Source of the DNA: Sphagnum compactum
Lineage: Eukaryota > Bryophyta > Sphagnopsida > Sphagnales
Assembly (NCBI GenBank): GCA_965153455.1
Contig: OZ234493.1
Location: 33,160,213 to 33,224,212 of the forward strand
Direction of reading: 5' to 3'
Length of the DNA stretch: 64,000 nt
Part shown: positions 36,801 to 47,063 of the stretch, piece after piece
Position numbering within the stretch: the first letter of the stretch is position 1
How the letters are laid out: the number at the start of each line of letters is the position of its first letter
Made by a program: the position numbers and the translations under genes
Notes under the pieces: generated by a model
What the model saw: the letters and a program-made list of their open reading frames with translations, nothing else
Told to the model about the DNA's origin: nothing
Database searches by the model: none

Positions 36801-37197
36801 TGACGATGGTGAGACATGGCGTGACTATTTAACATTGGAAAATGAAGATGAAGGCGAATTTTCATATTCTGCCCTAGTATTGGGCTCTGATGGTCACATT
36901 CATGCAACTTACACCTACAATCGCCAGCAAATTAAGGTGGGCTGCAAACTTTATATCCATTTACAAGCTCCCGTATCAAGCCACCTTGCCTTTGTATGAG
37001 TAGAATCATGAGAAAGTTGTGTGTAACAACATAACTGATTCAGACCAGTGCCTTCAATTCAATATTCAAGTCGTCTATTTTTCTTATGCTGCCTGCTTTC
37101 TCACTTACATGTCTTGTTGTGTTGGGGATGGCCATGGCTTGTTCAGTATGTGGTTCTTCGACCTGATGATCTCAAGCATCCACTACCTCTGGCATAA
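33881..37197 (+). CDS. Membrane-anchored BNR/sialidase-like protein
   Basis: Nine exons keep frame and give 487 aa: 33881-34281, 34495-34663, 34839-34925, 35339-35469, 35698-35794, 36020-36097, 36287-36512, 36713-36936, 37147-37197. The N-terminus is Gly/Gln/Ser-rich; residues about 51-69 ([20 protein letters not shown]) form one membrane segment, so a type II topology with a lumenal or extracellular catalytic domain is likely. The rest is a six-bladed-propeller sialidase fold with four Asp boxes (SxDxGxTW): [27 protein letters not shown] and SHDDGETWR. Conserved blocks are [28 protein letters not shown] and [16 protein letters not shown]. This matches the plant and bacterial BNR_2 family. 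Plants lack classical sialic acid synthesis, so the substrate is unknown and 'sialidase' describes the fold only. The stop at 37195 follows HPLPLA. The second acceptor is a triple NAG. Confidence 0.88.
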
Positions 37198-38876
37198 CAT
37201 GATATGTTGAAGCCTCGGAAAGATGGACTAAAGTTGTGCAGCTTGATCCGGGAGATAATGGTCCCATGTTCCTTCCTTTTCCTTTAGACAGTGCTTCCTG
37301 CAGATTGGGGTAGTGTCTAATTTTGGAGTAAAAATTTGAGCTTTCATGATGATGCAGGCATGTATGGCTCTTGGCACTGAGTTGTTTGTTGGCACATGTG
37401 CATCTTTGAGCAGTCAACAAAGTGCCAAGCTCAGTAAACCTTGTCTGGACAGACATCCCAGGATGGGGCAGAACTGGGAAGCTCATTTGTACTCAAAAGT
37501 ACGAGGGAAAGTCTACTATATGTTCAAGTAAGACCTTTAGTTTTGGTTTCCATAATCTCTTCCTTTGGCTAGTTCTAGTAAGAGTCCAGATCCTCAGCTA
37601 CACACAGTGAGCCAACACCCACCAGTGCACTGGATGATTGGACAGGATACTTTGTTTCATTGGGTTCCTGTCCCATAGGTAGCATGGTTAGCAATACCTT
37701 CATTTTGGTATGGCAATGCGGTCTGCAACACCTTTAGTTGACAAGATGACATGTAATACTTAAGTATAATAGATAAGATTCAAATATTTAAAAGAAGATA
37801 TGCCATCAGCGGCATTTGCCACAAGAATTGTTATAAAAAGAACCTTACAAGTAGCCAAAATTGGTGGCACTAGTTCTTTAGTCCACTGTTGAACAATAAG
37901 CAACACGTGCTCTTCAACATCATGTGCCACTTGCTCCTTGACTGCAAGGGGAGTTAATTTAGGTCTGAGATTTTTGTAATGTTGCAAACTCCTTTGAGGG
38001 GGCATGCTTGAAGGGCTCAATGGCTACAAGAACAATGAAAAAAAATGAGACTCTATGAAGAGGAAAGGGAGATTGAAACTATGAGCATGAAGAATAGAAG
38101 CATGAGAAAGACCACAACAAGTCACAAAACCATGACAAACAACAAGATAGCAACAAGAAGACCACAATCAGTAGCAAAACCAGAACAATAACTTCAATAC
38201 CACAGCAACAAGACCATGGTGAGAAAGGGGAAAAGTGCACCTGGTAGTGGCCATCAACAACAATTGCAATAAAAGCTCTGCATCAGTAGGACCACTTGTG
38301 TGACTTACAATGCAAAAATTTGGGTTGAAAGCTTCAGATGTTGCTTGAAGCTTCTTATTTGTACTAGAAGGACAGTAAGAGTGGCAAGACCAAGGCAAGC
38401 AAGATCACAATGATTATTGCCCATGCCGTACCTAAAATTTAGGATTAAAGTTCTTATGATTTGCACCCCAATTACAAAACAAGAGGAATGAGAGTGATGG
38501 AAGCTAGAAAACGCAAAGAGAATGAAACATGATGTAGTGCAATACCCTTAGCAATGAAAGCCAAAAAATTAACAAAAAAAAGGGGGGGCAAGGGGATCTT
38601 AGAGGTAGTAAAGGTGTGTTCACACTTGGTGTTAGGGACTCTAGTGTTGAGTCCCCTAACACCATGCTAGTCATTTAGGACTTAAACCTACTTACCATGA
38701 AAATGTTATGTTAAGCTAACATTCACTTGACATTAAGTTCTTGCCCATTTAACAATGGGTGCCACCTAGGATGCCACCTACATTTTCATTTAACACTGAC
38801 TTAACCTAGTGCCAAATTTAAACGGTTTGTGGCATCATTGTTTGTAAGTTGCAAAATTGAATTATTGTTTTGAAAG
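37198..38876. other. Sialidase-like 3' flank and AT-rich spacer
   Basis: No gene is seen. 37198 to about 37700 is probably 3' UTR of the sialidase-like gene. The rest is AT-rich with a near-perfect hairpin at 38627-38664 that may belong to the transposon remnant that follows. Confidence 0.5.
38627..38664. repeat. Hairpin: 15/16-bp arms, 7-nt loop
   Basis: TGGTGTTAGGGACTC (38627-38641) and GAGTCCCCTAACACCA (38649-38664) are complementary apart from one extra base. The loop is TAGTGTT. It lies about 250 bp upstream of the CACTA-type coding remnant and could be part of a subterminal repeat region. Confidence 0.75.
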
Positions 38877-38882
38877 TTGTGG

Positions 38883-39670
38883 CAAGAAAGATGTTTAAAA
38901 AAGTACAAATACGAAATTAAAAAAGGAATGAATTTTTTATTAAGCCAAGGTTGGTCTCGAGCAAGGGCTACTCATGTGTTCCTAGATCATCTTATGGAGG
39001 TGCCACCATTTTCAACATGGGTAAGAGCTTCAATTGTTGCAACTATCCAAAATGGGGATGTGATTAAAAGAGGTGTGATACACATGTCGATGCCACCAAC
39101 ACTTGAAGTGAAGTCTTATTGAGCAATGTGGGCATTTGGTAATCACATTCATGTTTTAAGTGTTGAAAAACATTTGACAACATGTGACAGTGGAGTGGCA
39201 GCGACTTTTGAACAAGAATGTGTGTTAGGACAAAATGACAAAAATCCAATGTTTACAAACCTAGAATACGTGGGATGGGTTGAAGAAATATTGGCGCTAA
39301 ATTATGGGGTACTCAAAATTGTTGTTTTGTTTTGTGATTGGGTGAAAGCCAATTACACTGGGAAAATGTGACAATCAAGTGAAACGAATATGGCTTCACT
39401 TTCATAAATTTTGCTTCTCTCATTCCCATCTCTAACCAATCCTTTGTTTTCCCATTACATGTGGATCAAGTATTTTTTTCTAGTGATGTGAAGGAAAGAG
39501 GATGGAAAGTGGTATTACGGAAGGACCTTGCAGGAGATGAATAATTGATGTAGTTCACATTAACCCAATCAAGTTGGACATGTTCAAGTTAGATAATGAT
39601 GATGCATATGTAGGCTTGCGAGCTCCAAAATCTATTGATGAATCAATGCAACCTATTGTGATATTCGAGG
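38883..39670 (+). pseudogene. Decayed CACTA-type transposon ORF (DUF4216)
   Basis: The frame from 38883 reads through KSY to a TGA at 39121-39123, and continues in the same frame with MWAFGNHIHVLSVEKHL, TCDSGVAATFEQ and YVGWVEEILALNYG...VVLFCDWVKANYTG. This is the pattern of the protein encoded by En/Spm (CACTA) elements that carries the DUF4216 domain. Near 39368 the frame is lost; the rest of the domain (YGFTFINFA, FPLHVDQVFF, GWKVVLRKD) is in another frame to about 39540. A further frame change precedes VVHINPIKLDMFKLDNDDAY to about 39670. At least one internal TGA fits a CGA-to-TGA change, and there are two or more frameshifts. No transposase (TNP2) part or terminal inverted repeat was recognised nearby. 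Not functional. Confidence 0.75.
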
Positions 39671-41660
39671 TTCTATTGTTGTTGTTAGCGCTTTGGTGGG
39701 CAATGTGCAAAATATGAGAACCACCCAAGGTATTAAAAAAACTCAAAAGTAATTCTCAATTTTAGAGGTCTAGGCTTAAAGGACTACCTATTATAATTAT
39801 AGGGGTAAGTAATACGCAATCTTTTTTTAAAGGGCTTCTTTGAGCTCACCTATATACAATAGATGCCCACACATTTGGGCAAAAAATATGAAACACAATA
39901 TGGTGCTAAAGTGGAGAATATATTGAGTGCACATTGCACATATGAAAAAACTAAATTTAATTACTAATTTGTGAGAATTAGTAACTTGAGAACCACTTAA
40001 TATTTTAAAATAAATACTTTGATACCTTGGCTTACTCTCATATAACTATTTTTAAAATTGGAAAGAACATGGTTGGTTCTTACAACTCTATGAAAAAATC
40101 AAAATTGGTTTCCATAAAAATGTGAGAACAACCCAACATTGGTATTCACTCCTCACAATCAATTGCTAGGAGTTTTATAGTTTAGCATGACATAATCTTT
40201 TTTATTGTTAGGCATTTTCATCACCTATTTTTTCATTTTTTGAAAGGCAAATTGTGCACATGCACATGTGTTCAATCTTATGAATGAAAATGGTTGGAAT
40301 AAAGTTCATGTTGTTTGGTAGTATCAAGGACTTTGTTTGCGTTTGAAGTCTAACATGATGGAAGAATGAATGCATGCTCTCTAAGAGCTTTGGTGCTTGT
40401 TCATTGGCTTATCTATCATGATTCAAAGAGGAATTCTTATCCATCTTCTCTTTTGACAATTAATTTATGTCATGAATATACATGAATTAGTGACATGTCG
40501 TATTTGATGAATTTAGGCTCAAAACAATTGCCAGTTTCACATTATAGGCACATACAACATCATTCATGTTTGCTTCGAACAACCTTTACACAATGACATG
40601 CTATAATGCAACATTCATGTCTCAAACCATAAATGTTCATGACAACAAACAAACTTATTTTATCTTGATATGATTCCATGGAATTGAGAATCCATGTCCA
40701 TATGACATATAAGATTTCATCATAGGTCATAAAAAATTTGCACGAGGTTTATAAACAATCATGAAAGTCATTGGATGATTCATATGCTGAAATATGTTGT
40801 TTCATCATGAATGGTGTTAATGTAACAACATCAATATTCAATCATTGGATATTTACAAAATGGTTTAAAGAAGATTATTTGGACAACATGGATTATTAAA
40901 AGTTGTATTCCCCACTATCATAATTACATGCCTTGAAACCCAATTATTTGTAATTTGATCAACACAAAGTTTAAAGTTGTAATGTTGCAATTTAACCTTC
41001 TACACCATTATATCCATGTTTCATATTTTTTTTAATGTTTTGGATAAATACCATTTGAGCATATATGATGGAAATTTTTCCTTTTGTTCATATTATTCTT
41101 TTGTGTGGGATTATACAAGGCCTATCACATTATAGTTCATTGTAATTTCACACTCACAATAATCCATGTACAATATAAAGTATGCTTGTATATTATGAGT
41201 GTGTTATAATTATCTTCAATATTTATGGTGAATATGAATGATAATCCAATAAATTATGTTTCAATTTAATAATATGAAAATTTAAAACTAATTTATGGAT
41301 GTAGTTTACATCTATTATGAAACAATTTCTTAAATGAAAACTATAATTTGAAACGTATATGGTAATCTTGTTGATTGATGGGGATGTAAACATTTTTGTC
41401 CTAGTTGGGTTGTTTTGCCTTGTGCAAGGCAATCAATTTGGATTGATGGGTTTATGCCATCAAACCACTTGACTTTGAAAATTTTGCGATTCTTTAAAAC
41501 CAAACCAATACACACAACACTCACACTCCTTCCAAAATAAAAATCAAAACATGTTGACTAAAATAGTTTTTGGATTTTAAAATCAATGATCATTAGAAAT
41601 GGTCATTGAAAATCAATCATTATACTAAGGAAGAGGAAATGGTCTAAAGGAAAATGGTTT
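39671..41660. other. AT-rich spacer
   Basis: Very AT-rich, with no recognisable gene, RNA or clear repeat. It may be further decayed transposon sequence given the CACTA remnant on its left. Confidence 0.5.
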
Positions 41661-42684
41661 AAAAAAATTAGTCACTAGAAATCCATACCTAGAAATATGG
41701 TCACTAGAAAAATGTAAGGAAGTCATTCCAAGGTGTGTTTCACCAGAATTAAAAGTAAGGGGACCATCATTAAACCTTAAATGACTTCTAGAAGTAAGAT
41801 CACCAAGAAGACCACCTACACATGCCATATTTTGGTATGTTTCACCAAAATTGAAAGGAAGATGACCATCACTAGGGTTTAAATGACCACCAAAATCAAA
41901 AACACTAAAAAAACCACTTGCATTTGTGGATTCAAAGTCTATTTCGCCAAAATTCAAAGGAAAATAACCATTGTGATAGGCCATATATGACCACTAGAAT
42001 TAAGAATGTTAAAAAGACCTCCTTGATTTGCAAATTCAAGGTTTGTTTCACTAAATTTCAAAGGAAGATACATCACTAAACCCTAGATGACCACTAAAAT
42101 CAAGAACACCAAAAAGACCACCTACATTTGCCCCATCTAAGTTTTGTTTCATTATAAATCAAAGAAAGATGACCTATTGAACCACAATCATTAAGAAAAT
42201 TAGTTGCATCGACCATTTTAAGGTATGTTTCACCACAAATCAAAAGAAAATGACCATCATTAAACCTTAGATGTAAACCAAAACCAAAATCACTAAGAAA
42301 ACCATTTGTACTTGCCGATTTAAGGTGTAAAAAAAGATGACCATCACTAGGGTTTATATGACCAACAAAATGAAAATCATCAAGAAGATCACTTGTGTGA
42401 CCCAATTCAATGTATGTTTCACCAAAATTCAAAAGATGAACATTGTGAACATCACCAAGAAAACCACTAGAAGGTGACCATCACTAGACCTTACATGACT
42501 ACTAGAAGCAAGAACACCAAAAAAAACCACGTGCATTACCCATTTCAAAATTGGTTTCATTAAAATTCAAAAGAAGAAGACCATCACTAGACCTTAGGTG
42601 ACTACTAAAATTGAAAACACTATGAAGACCACTTGCATTTGCCATTTTAGGGTTTATTTCACCAAAATTCATAAGATCACCAAA
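41661..42684 (-). repeat. Minisatellite array, ~102-bp unit, about ten copies
   Basis: Successive units contain ACCATCACTAGGGTTTA-like, ATGACCACTAAAAT, AACACCAAAAAGACCAC and TTTCACCAAAATTCAAA words. Unit starts fall at 41763, 41865, 41967, 42070, 42172, 42253, 42340, 42477 and 42580, so the period is mostly 102-103 bp, with two shorter units and one longer. Since 102 is a multiple of three, minus-strand frames stay open across several units (41984-41625 and 42432-42100) and read as a ~34-residue repeat with words like GHLNPSDGHLPFNFGETY. No known protein repeat is recognised. Coding is possible but doubtful. Confidence 0.85.
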
Positions 42685-45600
42685 AAAATTTAAGTTTAAA
42701 TTTGTACATAGTTTGATTATACAAAAAGCTCAATTCTAGGAAGTATGTAACTCTAATAAGTCATCTATTTGTTGTGTACTCCTATGTCAATGCCTATAAC
42801 TATCATTGTCAACCTCACATATAACACATAACAAAAATAATTTGAACAATAGATCCAAACCACAAAACATATGACTTACTTGCAATAATACAAAAATCCA
42901 AGCCCAAAAAAACAAACACAAGGAAAACCACATAAATCATGTCACAAACAATCTGAATAAGAACTCATAAACACTTATAAAAAAATAAGCTTGTGTTTTG
43001 GAATCTCAAATGACCTAAAGTGATTTGAAATCACATAGCACATAATTATATCCCACACATTACATATTTAAAACTACATTCACATTGGAACCGGTTCCAA
43101 GTTAACTTGCCCCAATTTAATTACATTAATTAAGATGTAAACATTTAACCAATAGAAAACTCTTGACATATTTGAAAGCAACACTGTAAACATTTTATTT
43201 CAAATTGTAAATAAACTTAAAGAGGATTCGTTGGAAATCCTCGAGCTTGAATTGTTTGGCAATAAGATGTGCTGTCAATTCTCATAATATTCTGAACACA
43301 TTCAAAGCCATAGTATCAGTCACAACCTTGTACCAAGATTTGTTTATTCAATGAAGCCAACACATCATCAAAACAATGGGCAAGCAATTAAAAAGTATCA
43401 TAAAAGAACTATTGCAAGCTTGGGTGGTGGGGTTGAACTCATTGGTGGAGTGGGAAGAGGGAATAGATGGCTTGAGTTCTTGTATTCAAGTTTTTAGTCT
43501 ATGAATTTTGGGGTCCAAGGCCTTGCAAATTCTATTTCTATTGGTGGTTTTTGGTCTATGGCTTTTGGGGTAGAAGGGACCTTTTATTCTAGTGTGGTTG
43601 GAGGAAGAGTTTCAAGGATTTTGCAATCCATGAAATTGTTAGGATTTGCAAAATCTCACAAACCTTGTGAGCAGACACACAAGGTGACCACAATGAGAGG
43701 AAGAAACATTTTGAAAAGGTGAGGTATTCAACATGGCAATCATAAAACATGTATTTTTCCTCACTTGAAGTCAGGATATGAACACCTTCCCAAGTGAAAA
43801 GATTCAACCCTACTTCAAAAAACTTGCATGTTGGAAAAAACATTGTCGTTCAACATTGCAAACCACATTGGAGGGGTGACCCTCTTTCCAAGATTAAAAA
43901 TCCAATCAAAAACCTTTGTAACTTAGTTTGCTTGACTCCAAATGTTCCACTCCAACTTTGGCCCCACACTTGCAAAGCTTAGCCTAGGTTTAAAAGAGGT
44001 CGAACCTTTCATTATTTAAATATTACATTCTTTTTTTAATACATGTTAGTACAATATATTGTTATGTACATAGTAGTTTTCTAATATAAATTGACATTTT
44101 CTATGCATGTCATTCATGGGACAAATTGAGCACGAAAGATTGATCTCGAAGTAGTTCACAAAATAGAATCAAAATAATGTGCAATCAATTAGATGATTTC
44201 ATCAAAATTGTTGCTAACATGGATAATTTTTATAACAATTAAAAAAATGATTATTGATGAACAATCACAAATTTGAATCACAATGGAAGGATAAGATCCT
44301 TTAATGGCTATGAACAATCTTGATATCCAAAGCACAAACATGTAAGGTAAAGCCCTAGGATGAATGCAATATTATAGTAAAGCCTAAACAAGATGAATGT
44401 CAAGTGTGAACTTGATCTTGGTAATGCCATTATCCTTGTGCCTTGATTTTTGGTACTACTCAATTAACACCATCTACTATAATAACAAATTGTCATGAAA
44501 ACTTGGCTATTCATTGGATGCTTGAAGCAATAGCCAAGCAACATATGAGTAAAATAAACATGCAATTAAATAAATGCTTACCTAATGAGATATTGAATGC
44601 TTCTCAAAAGATAGGAATCACGCACAATAAAAGGATGATTTTCACAAATTATTCAAGCAAATCACAATATTTTGCATTATAGATGAAGTTAAACTATTCA
44701 TAATGTAAAAAGAGAAACGTGACGATGGGAAAGCAAAGCACAAAAAAACTTATAAATAATGCACTTTACATTTTTGTGCATTATCTCAAGTAAAATAAAA
44801 AGAAGTGAGCTTCATTATGCACATGAACCTTTCTGTGAATGGGATTATTTGTTCCAATCTTGGCCCACTGACATCACTTGCATACATGATTTTCTTACCA
44901 ATGCATCCATGGGTGTCCGATCAAAGTCTTTGGAAATTGATCAATTAGCCAAAGGGGTGGGCTATTTTATCATGCTTTATAGTGGAGCATTTCAAGAGGC
45001 GTAAAACCAAATCAAACTCTTCTGCTTCAATTGAAGACAAAATGACATTGCAGAAACCTTGGTTGAAACTTGAAACCTCTAAATATCATATTGCAACACC
45101 ATTTGTAAGGTCCTGTGCAACACCAGAGATGGGTGACAGCCAACCAACTCTAGGGCTCGAGGGCTCGATGCAACAATAATGCCACAGGCAGATGTGTGTT
45201 GAAATCATCAAAAGCTTTGGAGGATTGTGGTCCAGGCAAAACCAGTAGATTGTGTACCTGCCAAACAAGACAACTTTTGTTGATCTTCATTGAGCTTACT
45301 AGTTCAAATAATGCATTCTACAGACTACTGCAACAGCAATTGGGATGTCAGGTATGCAGGATGGCATGTTTCCTTCCTGATATTAGCTTCTAGAGGGAAG
45401 GACATTGGCCTGAAGTGGAGGACATATTAGTTGAACAAATTTTATTTGCACAAAGGAAAAAAGAGGGATTGCCATAACTCACAAGGACAACAAAGCATGT
45501 TGCAATCCGTGTTGGCTGTTTCTCAGTGATGGAAGGTGACATGACCTTGAAAGGTGATATGACCCACTGGTTATCACCTTGCATCTCTGAAAGATATATG

Positions 45601-45734
45601 ACTGTGGTTCTCAAAACTCTGAGACCCAATTCTGATCTGTAACTGCAGTTCTCAAACAATCTAAGAACCGGTCTAATGACCTACAGAACTACTGGTTTTG
45701 GCTGGTTACTTCATGAAAACCACCAGTTCTTTTG

Positions 45735-45890
45735 AGGCTTTTTGGAAGAACCAGAACTGCAGGTTGTTTGATTTTGAAAATCTTCAAAAAACTGGAACCT
45801 AGAGGTGATTTGATTCTGAATGTTCTCTAAAAACTGAAATTGGAGGTTCTTTGATTTCCAAATTTTCTAAAAACGAGAACTGGAGGTTAT
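45735..45890 (+). repeat. Imperfect ~50-60-bp repeat, about three copies
   Basis: The words AGAACTG(C/G)AGGTT(C/G)TTTGATTTT, CAAATTTTCTAAAAAC and AAAACTGGAACC recur with the order kept but considerable divergence. Confidence 0.55.
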
Positions 45891-46599
45891 TAAAAAAGAA
45901 CAGATATCCACCCAACACTGGTTAAGGCATTGAGACTCTCACTGCATGCACTGAGGGAAGAAAATAACTGAGAATATATCTCTCCTGAACATTGAGAAAT
46001 CTTCATACTCAATAATACATTAACCAGGGATTTTTTTCTTCTTTGGAGTCAAAGGAAAAACTCCCAGATAAGGAAAAGAAGAGAGGAAATAAATCACAGA
46101 AGGGACGAAGTAGAACAAAAGAAAACAGGAACAAAACTGTCAGAAACTTGGGGACTCTGTTAAGAAAACAAAGTGAAAAATTACCTGTGATTCTCAGCTG
46201 AAAAGTTTTTCTCACTTTCTTGATACCCAACAATTGAGTCACCACCAGGTTCAGATCCTGGAATTGCATGACAAAGAAACAAGCTTAAGGAGGATGGCTT
46301 TCTTTCTTCAGGCTAGAAGCAAATTTGCACAGATCAGAACTTGAAAGTTGTTAAGACTAAAACTAAGCCCCAAACCCTCTGGAGAGAGCTGCTGGTTGAT
46401 ATTGAGAAGGAGACTTACAAGTCTGGGTTTAGGGTCCCTGAACGATGAATGCTTCTCACAGGCTTTATACCTATGCTCCCTCCTCAATTGGTTGTGATCT
46501 TCTGTATAAACACGGATGAAACAAAGGCAACAATCTTTTGATCAAAAGGCAGTTCTTCTTGTACAACGCAACAAACACCAGAAGCAAGACTTACAGACA

Positions 46600-46648
46600 C
46601 AGAGAGAGAGAGAGAGAGAGAGGAGCGACACAGAGAGAGAGAGGAGGC
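46600..46648 (+). repeat. (GA)n microsatellite
   Basis: Two GA runs (46600-46621 and about 46632-46645) are separated by AGGAGCGACAC. Confidence 0.85.
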
Positions 46649-47063
46649 TGTAAACCCATGCATGCATACAGCTTGATCTGATCAACAGAGAGTGTGCATA
46701 TCTGTGAATACCTAGAATATAAAGGCCAAAGAAAATCAGACAACAAACCTCTTAAAATAGGTAGCCGGGAGCTTCAAAATTCTTCACAGATAGCTAGCTT
46801 GCTTGCAAAAAAACCTCAATGCAATGAGGACACGCAGCACATTAGCTGAGGACGTGCACCTTCTCTTCATTATCTCTGTCAGATCTCTGTACCTGTGCTT
46901 ATCACTGCAAATCGTACATTCAGGAATGAGATCGATTTCATACGAAGAACCAGCTGCTGAGTCCAGCAGTGCAAAAAGAAATGCTTTCCATTCTCTGCCG
47001 AACATATGGCAGCCAACCGCAAAACTATAAAAACGGACTGAGCTTCAAACCCTAAACGCTTCT

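Larger units (their letters stand above)
42685..47063. other. AT-rich spacer with minor repeats
   Basis: No gene is recognised. 42685-44980 is very AT-rich and includes a 16-bp perfect palindrome TTGGAACCGGTTCCAA at 43085-43100. 45000-47060 is less AT-rich with small unrecognised frames. It holds a ~50-bp repeat at 45735-45890 and a (GA)n tract at 46600-46648. Confidence 0.5.

Noticed and set aside
43420-43580. Possible second SINE (GGTTGAACTCATTGGTGGAG)
   Set aside because: No B box at the right distance and no second copy in the window.
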